The notes beneath the pieces were generated by a model. It was given only the letters and a program-made list of their open reading frames with translations, was not told the DNA's origin and made no database searches. From NCBI GenBank assembly GCA_022495005.1, contig JAGYXB010000107.1, forward strand, positions 42,668 to 106,667: 64,000 nucleotides of DNA, given 5' to 3'. The stretch comes from Rhyacophila brunnea. Its lineage: Eukaryota; Arthropoda; Insecta; Trichoptera; Rhyacophilidae. This document shows positions 43,872 through 55,178 of the stretch, in pieces; the first letter of the stretch is position 1; every line of letters begins with the position of its first letter. Both the position numbers and the translations under genes were made by a program.

Positions 43872-43957
43872 CTAGACACCGACAAGTTTAACACGAGGCT
43901 CCGCTGCATAGCTGCCGCGTTGCTGCTGAGCCTCGCGTTAAACTTGTCGGTCTCTAG
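43872..43957. repeat. 30-bp-stem hairpin
   Basis: The arms 43872-43901 and 43928-43957 are complementary at 28 of 30 positions (CTAGASACCGACAAGTTTAA core). The 26-nt loop is GC-rich with CTG-type words. No target duplication or relatives are seen in the window. Confidence 0.75.
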
Positions 43958-44152
43958 CTATCACTGTGAGTTGGCTCAATATGACTGAATTAAGTACCTA
44001 AATAATTACTAATAATTTATCTATTCTAAATGGATGTTGCCCAAAAAAGAAATATTCTTAAAAATATAAAGAAAAAGAAAACAACTTGAATTTTCGAGAA
44101 TGTCTAGAAATCACAATCTTTTTCTGGTGTGAAAATATGTAAAGAAATTTAC

Positions 44153-44377
44153 CTGAAATGCTAGGATGTTGGCAAGGCTGGCCATAATTGGCTCAGTGGC
44201 AAACGCAAGAGTATCCACGCACTCCTCAACGGTATGCAGTATCAATAGCAACTTCGGTTGGCGAAGTCTCTCCAGCTGGCGGACCGAGTTCCTTAGAAGT
44301 TCCGTCACGGTCTCTTTACGCTTCGGCTTGTGTAGCTTCTCCGCAATCTTTTTCTCGAATATGAAGATTGAGCACTC
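44153..44377 (-). CDS. SCYL2: SCYL2 pseudokinase exon (N-lobe)
   Basis: This 225-nt minus-strand exon is 75 codons, phase 0 at both ends, with a T-rich TTTTTTCAG acceptor and a GTAAAT donor. It begins ECSIFIFEKKIAEKLHKPKR. The FIFEKK tract stands where kinases have the VAIK strand. It continues through LRNSVRQLERLRQPKLLLI (alpha-C and the following strand) to CVDTLAFATEPIMASLANIL, the diagnostic SCYL2 tract around the hinge (LAF-x-TEP-(V/I)-x-ASLAN-(V/I)-L). The preceding exon should end in a Lys-Lys-x-Thr-x-Gln-like segment and was not found with confidence. Confidence 0.9.
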
Positions 44378-44484
44378 CTGAAAAAAAATTAAAAAGAAAA
44401 CGTTAATATTGTACTGACTATGTGACACACAGACATAATAATCAATTAGTGATGGTGATCATCATTAGTTTATATCAGGACACT

Positions 44485-44735
44485 TAATATTAAGGCTAAA
44501 ATATTCAGCTGAGGCATGGTCTGAAAAGATCGTGACTAGGCGATGCGCGGATTGTGCAAATGACGCAAGCCGAACGAAATATAATTTGTCCTTTTAATGT
44601 TATGTTTATTATTATATTCGTAATAACAATAGTATATTCATTGACATGTTTTCTTTTTCAAGTACATGCGGAACGGTTTTTAGTCATCTCTACACGATTT
44701 AACAATATATTCCTTATATTTCCTATCACAAGTGT
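44485..44735 (+). repeat. LINE 3' family, deleted copy
   Basis: It starts TAAGGCTAAAATATTCAGCT and matches 34060-34440. Its distal part ends where a SINE begins. Confidence 0.6.
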
Positions 44736-44737
44736 CG

Positions 44738-44935
44738 TGGGTTCCAGGATAATATTACGGGTCTGGCAAATACACATATTGTTTTATAATTTGTGTCTGG
44801 TCACAGTATGTACCTACCTAGTAAGTTGAGCAAGTAGCTAACATCCATTTCTCGTAAAAATAAAAATCTGTTAATACAAACCTCCACTCTGTGACCCTAT
44901 TAGCATCGGTCAAAGTCAAATAAAAAAAAAGAATA
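44738..44935 (+). mobile_element. tRNA-derived SINE, copy 4, head partly lost
   Basis: The B-box region has decayed (GTGGGTTCCAGGATAATATT). The body (ACACATATTGTTTTATAATT; GTTGAGCAAGTAGCTAACAT) is clear. The first tail hairpin is deleted. Confidence 0.65.
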
Positions 44936-45296
44936 TATACTTATAATAACTCTAGTAAGTAATATCACTTGTAGGAGTGACCGCGTACCTACATAATATT
45001 ATGTTAAGATGATATAATGCTATTTACCTTAATAATAATGGAAAAAAATACCCACATCTTAATTGGCATCTACTTTTACTACTTATACTCTTTATATATT
45101 CCTTTCTCACTCTTTAAAATGGAAGGCATCGGACAGAATGGGCGATTCATTGACAAACTACTATTTACCTACTATTCGGTTACTTGGTCAGTTATGGTAG
45201 ATAAACCAATTATTTTAAACTATACTTTGTATTGCATACGGATTCTCAGATTTTCAGGTGGTCCACCACGCAGAGGTGAATATAGTAATAAGATAA

Positions 45297-45540
45297 TGTG
45301 TCGCTACATTTCAAAATCAGCCAAGTCCATCTTTAGGTATTTTTGACTTTTTGGTGAATTGCTGTAGAACTACTGCTTTTTAACATTTTATCAAAATGTG
45401 GAATTTATTAATTTTATTTATTCTATACTCGAAATAATATAAACTTTCACCCTTGTGACTGTGTATTTGAGAAAACAAAAAGCTGTTTTTCTCCTATTCA
45501 TCTATTATGGACTTGGCTGATTTTGAAATCTAGCGACACA
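45297..45540. mobile_element. TGTGTCGCTA-ended MITE, copy 2
   Basis: The left end is TGTGTCGCTACATTTCAAAA followed by TCAGCCAAGTCCAT. The inverted right end repeats all of it with one change at the C/G of CTA(C/G)A. It is the intact version of 18254-18491. Confidence 0.8.
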
Positions 45541-46243
45541 TATAAGCTTAAAAATGTTACGTAAGCCGTAGAGTGTAGAGTATTTGAGCATTCATAACGC
45601 ATTATTATTTTTAAAAATATAATGACGTATAAGTAATACATTTTTAAGTATAAAACAAATCAATTTTACAAGAAATAAATCACGGATTTACCTTTGATGG
45701 ATTAACTGGAGTGAGGATTTTTACAAATAATGAAGAAAAACAATTTAAATTGGAGTATTATAAAGCCAAGAGGAATGAAAAAAAATTAATTATTCAACCA
45801 TTGCATTTATATAAGAGTAGGGGGTAATCAAACGTAGTAATTTATAATATTCAAATCGTCGGATTTCTAAGTAATTCTTAAATCGCTTTTCGAATAAGTA
45901 CATTTTTGGCATTATTTTAACATTATAACTCTCTTGTCCAAGTGAATTTGACAAATTTACTGGAAAATACAAAGTTTAAAGCCTACGGCAAATGCTGATA
46001 TCTGAAAATCGCTTTCTAAAATCAGAAATATGCCAAGATTTATGAGAAGACAAAGCAAAATTCTGAGAATGTACTTTTTGATTATATACCTTGCTACTTA
46101 TATACTTTTGTGAATATAAACTACAATTGATTCGCAATTTAGATGGATAGATGGATAATTTATTCCCCTGATTTATGTGATTTACTGCCACGATGATTAT
46201 CTTCCGGTCAATCAAAAACATCAACTAATTTAATTATGCTTAC
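45541..46243. other. Intergenic sequence, nothing recognised
   Basis: No supported exon or element. An 82-codon minus-strand frame at 45976-46224 follows the donor of the candidate exon and is probably intron. Confidence 0.35.
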
Positions 46244-46425
46244 CAACTAATCCGCTTGGTACCAAACACGGCCTTAATCCGAGGGGTATCATAATCATGA
46301 GGCACAAAAAGTGGTAAAATGCGTCTGTACCATTGCCGACTCAAGTAGAAATCCGATACATTTACAACGACTGGTCCTACTTTTTCGCCCCTCTTATTGT
46401 TGTCTAAGTAAGGATGATCTGTCAT
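46244..46425 (-). CDS. Candidate first coding exon of an unidentified gene
   Basis: From an ATG at 46425, with an in-frame TGA nine bases upstream and G at -3, 60 codons run without rare composition to a consensus GTAAGC donor (exon ends at 46244, phase 2). The peptide starts MTDHPYLDNNKRGEKVGPVV and includes SDFYLSRQWYRRILPLFVPH and TPRIKAVFGTKRIS. The amino-acid mix is protein-like, unlike random AT-rich frames. It cannot join the SCYL2 exon at 44377 in the known frame. I do not recognise the family. It may equally be part of a transposable element. Confidence 0.4.
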
Positions 46426-47111
46426 TGCCTGTCATTTTTCTATATAGTGCTCATACTGACGCGTCTGTCATGTTCACGCAGGGAATGGTTTGATTTTAAT
46501 AGATAAGTTACATGATAAATAATACACTAGCATTAACACACCTTCTACAAATGTAATGCATAGATCAATACTACATATTTTTTTGGAAATCAATATTACC
46601 ACCGGTTTTTGTGTGAAAGACTAGTCTGACTTTGATAGCTGATGAATAACAGGAATGTATATTATTTATAAATAACGCTGATAGTTAATATATTTGATTT
46701 GAGATTTTTTTATAATTCAATTTGAAACGAGAAAGGGCGAATCAATATGTCAAGCAATCTGGGATCTGATTTTGACAGCTGAAAAGTGGACTACTCATTG
46801 CTTGTGCAAAAAGTTATGCTCAGGCTTTATTTATCTAAAGATGGCGGTGGTCTGTACTTTTTGACTCTGAAAATATCTCAAGGCCCCAGAAATAATGATC
46901 CGAGATTTATTAGGTATAAGCTCGTATCAGAGGAGAACAGTAAAAAAATAATGGGAAGCTATCCACTATAAGATGAGATCCATTGGCTCGCCATATGATG
47001 TCGCATTTTCTATACTCGCTTAATTTTGTCTCTAAGTACTTGGCCAAAGTAACATCTAACAGCCAATTCTTGTAAAACAGAGTTACAATAAAATTCAAAA
47101 ATTTATATTAC
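46426..47111. other. Intergenic sequence, nothing recognised
   Basis: A GC-richer tract at 46790-46990 has short frames on both strands without recognisable motifs. Confidence 0.35.
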
Positions 47112-47189
47112 CAAGCCAGTCCGGTGCCAGTAAGCAAGTGGGTACGATGAAAAAACTCCTTTAAGAACAATTTTTTATAATAAAAGTCA
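47112..47189 (-). CDS. Very tentative SCYL2 5' exon
   Basis: On the minus strand a frame reads LKEFFHRTHLLTGTGLAW and ends TTG|GTAATA, a usable donor. SCYL2 proteins have an N-terminal (R)EF...H(I/V)AS-G-x-GLxW glycine-rich-loop region, so the order of E-F, H, G-x-G-L-A-W is suggestive, with one residue gapped. The residues before it do not match, and an intermediate exon would be needed before 44377. Confidence 0.2.
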
Positions 47190-47842
47190 CTAAAATATAA
47201 TTTATAGTTACCTAATGTATATTATGTATTAAAGAAATCGATATACAAATAACATATGAAGATGCAAGGGCACGCAAATTATCTTAGTATCAATATAGCA
47301 CCATCAATATATCAATGCGATGACAAGGGAATAGGACAACTGGACGCCAGGACAATTGGACGCCTCACTGTAAACACGTAAACAGAACGTGGACGATGAA
47401 TTTTAATCAGTTTCTATCCACTACTTAGTAGTTTTAATTCATTTTACTCTTAACATAATGTTTTTTTTTATTGCGGATTAAGAATTACCATGCCTAAGGC
47501 TTTATATAATAATAAAAAACTCTTTTTTCGTTGGAACTTAAATATATGCACGATTAAATCATCATTTACGTGTGCATATTTAAATTCTCACCAACTTATA
47601 AATATAAATAATAATATTAAATATATTTTTTTGAAGTATGTACTGACGTATAAGTACCTAACGTCTATTTATTTTCGAATTGCGTGGCGTCCAGTTGTCC
47701 CGGCGCCAAATCGTCCTAGACCCGATGACAATGAATCTCACACCTCACCTTACTATTCCATCGGCGCTATCTAATCACTTTATCTACCCGTGATGAATTG
47801 TTGCAAATACACGCGTCAATAAATACACACTAACATTAATAC
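47190..47842. other. Intergenic sequence, nothing recognised
   Basis: AT-rich with short tandem words GACAACTGGACGCC/GACAATTGGACGCC near 47333-47362 and a related inverted tract, GGCGTCCAGTTGTC, at 47686-47699. Confidence 0.4.
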
Positions 47843-48540
47843 ACCGTTTAAAAAAAAATAAAAAAAATATTCGGTTAGGTACATGTTCAAACACGCGCGT
47901 TAACATAATTTTACTCCCTACTTTAATTATAGTTTGTCAATTTATGGCTACGGCCGTATGTTGTAGCTTAACCACAAGGGAATGACAAAAGAAATGGCGT
48001 ATTTCTTAGGTCAATAATTATTATAAAGCAATCATTATTCATAAGATGTTTATCACACTTGAATGGTCAAAAACATAGCTTATAATAAATATCTTTAGAA
48101 TCATCTTCAAATTTGTTAATCTTGCCGATTTTTTGAATAATAAAATGCCTAATTCTTGTCAAATTTGGGATCACAGAGATTATCAATATAATTTTTTATC
48201 GTGAATATTATACAAAAAATATCTCGTAATAAATTATACTAATGGTTTCATAAATGCGTTTAAAAATTAATAAATGTAAAAAATCTTAACACCACTGCAC
48301 ATGTATGTACTGAGATATGACTATATTCTAAAACATTAGAGCGAGAGGTTTTAAAAGAATACTATTTTATGTAATAAAAATACTTTATGCAGTCATCAAA
48401 TGTTTAAAATAACTATAAAGGATAATAAGGCTTCAAAATTATATAAATAGATTATCTACAACGTTTAAGGAGTGTCCAGGATCATGGTTTGAAAATACAA
48501 TACAAACTCAATTTTGACCTTCGACGAGCATGTCCCCCCT
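47843..48540 (+). mobile_element. TTAA-type repeat, half copy with hairpin spacer
   Basis: It starts ACCGTTTAAAAAAAAATAAA and then TTCGGTTAGGTACATGTTCA, exactly the spacer-plus-arm order of the palindrome at 63871. It ends GAGCATGTCCCCCC. Confidence 0.75.
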
Positions 48541-48881
48541 TATATGTAATTTATTTTTACGGTGTTGTGAAAATATTGTGCAACACACAGTATTCTTCAA
48601 ATAATGTTACGTGAAAATATTAAGACAGGTTGGAATTTCGAAAAAATGAAAGTTGAGTCTATGTTCAACTCGTGAAATTACGTCGTGGCTAAAAAATGTA
48701 AAGCTTAATATAGGAGCTTACCCGTTGATCGCTGGGGATACGTTTTGGTCATGGTCGCGATAAGGAAAATATTGCGATCATCGGGAACAATATAAGAAAC
48801 AAAACAATTTAAAATGCAAAACACTTTTTTATTAAACTAAATAAAATAAATGTCATACATAATATAATTTTGTAATAAGCC
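48541..48881. other. Intergenic sequence, nothing recognised
   Basis: No features seen. Confidence 0.4.
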
Positions 48882-49118
48882 CACGGTGGCCGCGCGGGTT
48901 AAGCGTTGGACTATCACGCCGTGGGTTCGAATCCTGGGTCTGGCAAGTACACATATTGTTTTTCAATTTGTGTAGGAGTCAGGGTATGGACCTAATAGGT
49001 TGAGCAAGTGGCTGACATCCATTTCTCGTAAAAAACAAAATCTGTTAATACAAACCTCTACCCTGTGGAGGCCCATATGATCCTATTAGGATCGGACATG
49101 GTCGAAAAAAAAATAAAA
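48882..49118 (+). mobile_element. tRNA-derived SINE, copy 5
   Basis: This is the best-preserved copy: head CACGGTGGCCGCGCGGGTTA, exact B box GGTTCGAATCC, body, hairpins at 49055-49071 and 49079-49093, and an A-rich tail. Near-matching TGTAATAA/TGTAATGA flanks suggest a target duplication. Confidence 0.8.
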
Positions 49119-49317
49119 GAATGTAATGATTAATTTGGTAAAAGAATGTAAAAAACCCTGCTTGGCCCATCTACATTTATTATGTAAAACTAATCGATAA
49201 CGTAATCGTATAATTCCACTCATTATGACGTTTTTTGGCACGTGGTAAATGTCAAAATAAGCACGGGATATATTTGTATTATTAAAAATCGATAGCGACA
49301 TATTGAAATTGCACTCA

Positions 49318-50004
49318 GCCGGGGTCAATCCACTGCTGGGTGAAGGCCTTCCCAAGTTTCTTCCAACTCTCTCGGTCCTGTGTCATTCGCTGCCATGTAT
49401 TTCCGCCGAACTTTATCAGTTCGTCAATCCATCGGCTTTTAGGGCAACCATGTGGCCGTTTCGTGCCCCTTCGGTACCATTGGATGACGGCATTTGTCCA
49501 GCGGCCGTCCTTTCGGCGAGCAATGTGCCCCGCCCATCTCCATTTCAGCTATTTGGCAACGTCTATTACATCGCGTACTCCTGTCTGCTTCCTAACCCAT
49601 TTGTTTCTCTTACGGTCCTTTCGAGTGATGCCCAACATACACCTCTCCATGCCTCGCTGTGCGACTCTTAGCCTTTGGACATCTCTCGTGTTGAGGGTAC
49701 ACATCTCGCAGCCATACGTGAGCACAGGCAGCACACATTGGTTGAACACCCTACGCTTAAGACATAATGGTAGGTCATTCTTTAAGATACTATTCAGACG
49801 TCTGAAAGCACTCCATCCCAGCTTTGTTCTGCGAACAATTTCATCGTGCATGCTTCCGTCTATGGGCACCTGCTGTCCAAGATAGACGTAGCCGCTGACT
49901 TGCTCGAGTTGGGTGCCATTAATATAGATAATCGCAGGGTCCGAAAAGCAGTTCCTCATCACTTTTGTCTTTGAGACATTTGATACTTGATTGACAAAAA
50001 TCAT
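49318..50004 (-). pseudogene. LINE reverse transcriptase C-terminus, nearly open
   Basis: A frame of about 150 residues reads SKTKVMRNCFSDPAIIYING, QVPIDGSMHDEIVRRTKLGW, VFNQCVLPVLTYGCEMCTLN and MERCMLGITRKDRKRNKWVR. After one break it continues with LKWRWAGHIAR and KSRWIDELIKF, ending QQWIDPG. It is less decayed than the 25370 and 31832 relatives. The catalytic blocks are missing at the 5' side, so it is a truncated insertion. Confidence 0.8.
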
Positions 50005-50025
50005 ATCAGATATAATAATTGAAAT

Positions 50026-50204
50026 GGTACTGTTCGGTTATCAGCAATACAGCGGAAAACACATTTTGAAAATAGCCGATAAACTGGATTATTTATTAGG
50101 TAAACCTAACCTAATCTAAACTAACCCAAACTAACAAATAATCTAGTTTATCGGCTATTTTCAAAATGTGTTTTCCGCTGTATTCCTGATAACCGAACAG
50201 TACC
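50026..50204. mobile_element. 179-bp palindromic MITE with perfect 8-bp duplication
   Basis: The arms of about 75 bp begin GGTACTGTTCGGTTATCAG and are almost perfectly inverted. The centre is AACCTAACCTAATC-like. ATTGAAAT flanks both sides exactly (50018-50025, 50205-50212). It is the short relative of 20097-22479. Confidence 0.9.
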
Positions 50205-50212
50205 ATTGAAAT

Positions 50213-51296
50213 TAGTTTTCCATTATATTTGTTGATTTTATAAAGAATTAATGATATTGATGATACGAAGATGTTTTGTTATTAAGCAAAAATAAATAAT
50301 AAAGAATGTGGTATTCAAATTCAATTTTTATCATACTTGGTCGATTTATGTCAGAAACGACATTGTTTTTTTTTCTTGTACCTTGAATTTTTATAATAAT
50401 AATATAAATCCTGCCTTTCTGAAGAATTTATAAAATACAGCGTCTATCCTTTGAAGACAATTGTATAAAAATGTTTTCGAATTATAAAAAAAAAATAAGA
50501 CGAGATTTCTTTTATTCGGAGAGTTCATGTCAAAAGAAAAATGAAATTTCCACTTCCACCTGATAACCAATAATCGAAATGGCCAAAAAGACACGAAACC
50601 AATTTAAAAGATATTGATGAAAAAAATATATAGCGAAATTCTTTCTGGCAAGTACCTAAAGTAGATCACTTCACATTTTGATTTCAAATATATATTCGAA
50701 TCAAACATCACATTGTGAAAACGATACAATTGATTATCGACTAGAAGCTGATAATTAACAAGTCAATACTGTATAAAGTATACTAGTTAGTATTCTTGAT
50801 AAAGAACGTTTTTGTATCATTAAAAACTTGTGTAATTGGTTTTAACGTTAGTTTTTAAAACACATTATTGTATATTTAAATTGAGTCGTATAGTATCAAA
50901 AGTAGAACTGTCGCAAATATATCGAAATTTAACTAAGTATGCCAAATTATTCTTCTGACCATAATGTATGACTAGCAATATAATATTCGAATCAAAATCA
51001 TATCTGTGTGGTATAAAATTGTGATGGAAAATAGGGCTTGGTATCAAAATTAGAACTGTTGAATTTGAATTGAATTTCTAATTTCTAAATGTAGAAACAT
51101 ATTTCATGCTACGAGTATTATAACACTAAAAAACCCAACAAAATGTTTTTCGTTATTTTCTCGAAATGATGAATAATGCACAGTTAATTTTTATTAATCC
51201 ATTTATTTAATAAAAATTTATAAACTGAGCATATACGCAATACGCGAGAAATTGTATAAAACACAATAATTATTTTTGTATTCACTCTTTATAGTT
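50213..51296. other. Intergenic sequence, nothing recognised
   Basis: AT-rich, no features seen. Confidence 0.4.
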
Positions 51297-52010
51297 TTTG
51301 AAGTTATACTTCTTATGGGACGTAGTGAAATTGAGAAACAGTTACGGAAGTGGAAATGACGTTGGCCGCGAATGGTTTACCTCGTCATACATAACTTCTA
51401 CGTTTTTCTATTGAAAATAATATCATATTTAAAATTTCTCTTTCCTATTGTCTAGGTAAATTATTTTGTAATTGTTAAACGAAGACAAAAATATGAAAAC
51501 TACATAAAATAAATTCAATAACTATAAAAATACAATTAATATAATTTAATGTCTCTGCAATTAGCGAATAAGTGATTTTTAGAAGCCGTGAATTTTCCCG
51601 ATATGGTAAAACTGGAGTCTAGTCTGCCATTCAAATTTTCTTACTAAACGTCGCAAACGTCAGATGATGTTATTATTGTCGGCCATTTGCAATTCCTTAC
51701 GTAAACAAAGGATTAAACGTCAGAATGACAGTAGTTGTTACTTTAAAAATAAGAAAAACAATGATAAATAATTATATAATTTAGTAATATAAGTTAAAGT
51801 GTATATAAATAAACCAGCGGTGTTTCAATAATTTTATTTAACAATACAACAATTATAACTGTGTATTAATACATATCATTCTAATTTGATTATGCTTTTT
51901 AATCAAAACTTTATTGATTGTATTACATATCTTTTTACGATTTTTTGTTTTGTTATTTTTTTTTGTTACGCCAAAAAGTATAACTTCTAACGCGCGTACA
52001 TAAGTACACA
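51297..52010. mobile_element. GAAGTTATACTTC-family element
   Basis: It starts TTTTTGAAGTTATACTTCTT and ends AAAAAGTATAACTTCTAACG, inverted. Interior tracts recur at 7213 (TATAAGTTAAAGTGTATA) and, reversed, at 11980-12060. It has no coding frame. Confidence 0.6.
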
Positions 52011-52129
52011 CACAGATTTTTTTATATTGTTTCTGTACTATTTATATAATTTTTATGTCATTTTAGTCATGTCATGTTAATGTTGAATTTGAATAATCTT
52101 CTCAGTCTTTTTCTCATGGTTGAGGATCG

Positions 52130-52255
52130 TGACGGTATGCTGGAATGATCTGTAATGCCGCAAGAAGACTTGCGAGGGACAAGGATTCTTGGTGGCACCC
52201 TGTGGTGTCCATATGCTCTAGGTTAGAAAAGGACATGGCCGAAGAAGATCACAGA
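52130..52255 (+). pseudogene. LINE C-terminal scrap
   Basis: Plus-strand reading gives AARRLARDKDSWWHPVVSIC, the last conserved block of RTE-like LINE proteins, then a terminal GRRRSQK-like tract. Confidence 0.55.
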
Positions 52256-52704
52256 AATACATTAATTCAAATTTAAATTAGAATTGTTAGTTGTAAGTAG
52301 TAAGTAGGAACATGAAAACGACAAGTTATACGACGGTACCAGCAATTGAATTAAATTAATTACATGGTTCTTCCTCCCTATTGTTACAGAAAAATACAAT
52401 GTATATACAAATAAGTAGGTACATTGTATATCTTGGCATTAGAGAGACATCTTTGTTGTGATTCAAAGTCTTTCTCGTATTGTCTCGCATTTCGATTGAA
52501 ATATAAAAAAAAAAACAGCAGTATGCAAATACAAGCAACGACTAGACTTTGGGACGACTACAACAATGCAGATAGGTACTCCAAGTTTCTTTGAATATAA
52601 AAAGACCATGAAAAATCCAAAATTGCCAGTGGCGAAGGGTAGGATACTAAGATCCGACATAAATAGTGCACACTAAACTTTGTCAGTCAAACGTATTTGT
52701 TTTC

Positions 52705-52981
52705 TTTTATTTTGTTAATTATCAATTCATGGTGGAACTGCATTGTATTGTTTTTTAATTTAATAAAACGCTTTTTTTTTTGTAGTACGTATTTCACTTT
52801 TAATCAATAAATTAAGACCGGTTTCGTCCGCCTCAGAGGGACATTTTAATTCTCCTAATCATTCATCATTAATCATCATTATCATTCATCATTAATCATC
52901 ATTATCATTCATCCTAATTTATTGATTTAAAGTGGAATAAGTACTACAAAACAAAAATGCTTTTTATTATATTTAACAAAA
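52705..52981. mobile_element. Fold-back element copy with 12-bp flanking repeat
   Basis: It is parallel to 38746-39027 in inverse orientation. Part of the second arm is replaced by an ATCATTCATCATTA microsatellite (52860-52915). GTATTTGTTTTC flanks both sides (52693-52704, 52982-52993). Confidence 0.7.
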
Positions 52982-53311
52982 GTATTTGTTTTCATTGAAA
53001 TAATACTATAATGTGTAGATAGTGTTTTAGTTTTTAAATTTCAATAATTAAGCCCTACCTAATCCAATCCATAGTAGATAATAGTCAAAATATATTCGTT
53101 TATCTACAAAATATCTAAAATTGTGCCATTAAATCATATATACCTACTTTTAGATATTTTATAGATAGAATAATATTTTTATCGATTGTAGTTTATTATA
53201 AGTAGACAGTGCTTAATGAATTAAAAAAAATACCAGCAAACACCATTATGACATATTCTTAACTCAACGAAAACAAATACGTAGTATAACTGAAAAGGTG
53301 TGCACTATTTT

Positions 53312-53800
53312 ACCACGTTTTTATTGGCTCGTATTCTTGTTTGTCCAGTACAATTTTTTCCTTGTTTTTCCAATACAAATCTTGTTTAACTAACTTCCCG
53401 ACTAGCTAGACATTTGAAACTTTAAGAATATATCAGAACACGATGACAATGCATTCTTTTAATACTTTTAGCCATCTTTAAGCAGAATTGAATTCATTTT
53501 CAGCAATTCTGTTTTGTATGGATTCGGAAAAAAAATCGTAAAAAGTAAAACACTATTATTGGTTGCTAAGGGAGTCCTAGCAACTAAATTATTAATATAT
53601 ACGTGCGTAACTATGGAAATCAATACGAAATGTCATATGTAATGATATTTCAGTATTCTATATTTATTCAGTATTTCTATCAAGTACAAAAAATGTATTT
53701 ATTAAAACACAGAATTGTCAAGTTTATATGATTCTACAGAAAATTTAAAAACGGGGTATATAAAAAGTTCTTTTTATCTTATAATTATTTGTCATTTCAC
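53312..53800 (+). mobile_element. AACGTT-ended MITE, nested copy
   Basis: It runs from TTTACCACGTTTTTATTGGC to AAAGTTCTTTTTATCTTATA with the family core, inside the CAGTGGCGAAGG element. Confidence 0.7.
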
Positions 53801-53929
53801 CCGTAGCATACCTAAACTATTATGGGTTGGTTTAGGCACGGTTTAATCAATTTAATATCACTGACAAAGTTTAGTGTAAACTATTCATGTCGAATCTTAA
53901 CAACCTACCTCCACCCTTTGCCAATACTA

Positions 53930-54254
53930 TCTCTTGTAGCCCTTGGCGGCCATTGTAGTGCGTAAGGTACCGAATATTTATCCGAGGGCCCCAAAATCTA
54001 TTTTCGGTGAGGTCACAGTTTATTTATGTGATTTCCTCGAAGCCTGGGTATTTGTAATTGTTTCTCTTCTATCACTGAATACACTACTATTTCACTACAA
54101 TTATTTTAGTAGCCTGTTGTGTTAAAAATAATATAACTGAGCATAGTTATCAGTGATATTACATTCATTACCAACAATATCTTTCCATCCAGAGTGATTA
54201 TATAATTATATGTTGGTCTTGTTGCTTCGGCTATTTTTAATCCAGTCGCTTTCT
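53930..54254. other. Intergenic sequence, nothing recognised
   Basis: A short frame at 53943-54125 has no recognisable motif. Confidence 0.35.
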
Positions 54255-55178
54255 TGATATTTCAATTTAATTTCAATTTTCAATTTCAATTTATTTATTT
54301 TTAGCATATTATGGACATTGCACATTGTAAGTTTAAGACGTTCACAACATGATACGAAACATCATTTTATAGAAGGAAAAAAAAGTAATAAAAGCGATAA
54401 AAATGACAATATAAAAAGAGAACATAATATAAACATACAAAAGCAGTGGCAATACTGACAATACAATTATACATCTGTAGAAGTTCAAAGAAGTACACCG
54501 AGTTTGTTAAGGATACCCTATCTTAAGAATTTATAAAATAGCGTCCACCTAAACACACCCCTCGCAAGTGGAATATATCAACACCCGAAGCAATTTGGTT
54601 GAACATAGTTATCGCCCTCCCATTGGCATTACCAGTGGTAGGTTGGTTCTGCACCTTAGAAGAATAAACAACTAATGTTCTCTATTTCTAAGTTAGTTAT
54701 CAGGGACATTCAGGTCAAAACTGCCCAGAATGGCAGAGCTCTCATTTATACCTCGTATAAGTCGAAACAAATACGTAGCTAAATAAATATCTCTTCTAAA
54801 TTGCAGACTGCAGTATGTAAGCATACCTAAGAGAAAGTCAGTTGGATAAAGCCACGGATAGTATACATACAACCTCATTTAAAGGAGTCTCAAGATAACG
54901 CTCTCAACCATAAGGCTATACTTCAACTGAGGCGGTGCCCAAACGATAGACCCACTCTCGAGCCTACTTCGAAAAGATAGTATCACTCTATATTGTGAAA
55001 AGCGCACGCCCTTGAACCTTCTTCCTTCGACGACACCAGAGATTACCACGTGACTGAATAACTGGACGTTCTGTGATGCAAAGCTCTTCCAGTAGCAAGA
55101 CATTTGTACACTTGGCCGTTCATGCAATACGTAGCATTGTCCGCCAGCATCAATTGTCTTCCTATAGGCTTCGGCCAC
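54255..55178 (-). pseudogene. Jockey-like LINE 3' half with microsatellite tail
   Basis: The minus-strand frame 55178-54879 reads SRLESGSIVWAPPQLKYSLM, the EYGS-x-VW-P block of Jockey reverse transcriptases. Further blocks follow in broken frames. The 3' UTR shares CATGTTGTGAACGTCTTAAA with 60120 and ends in ATTGAAATTGAAATTG repeats, a typical LINE tail. Confidence 0.7.

Larger units (their letters stand above)
52627..53926. mobile_element. CAGTGGCGAAGGGT element invaded by two others
   Basis: The left end is CAGTGGCGAAGGGTAGG and the right end near 53900-53926 is ACCTACCTCCACCCTTTGCC. It is parallel to 19356-19946 once the insertions at 52705-52981 and 53312-53800 are removed. No duplication is clear. 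Confidence 0.7.

Noticed and set aside
45976..46224. 82-codon minus-strand frame next to the candidate exon
   Set aside because: It lies just past the candidate splice donor and reads like intron sequence (Ile/Lys/Tyr/Ser-rich).
46786..47098. Overlapping short frames on both strands
   Set aside because: Neither frame shows a motif; base composition is mildly raised but unexplained.
48500..49120. CRISPR-like regular repeats
   Set aside because: The repeats across the window are interspersed element copies without regular spacing; nothing resembles a CRISPR array.
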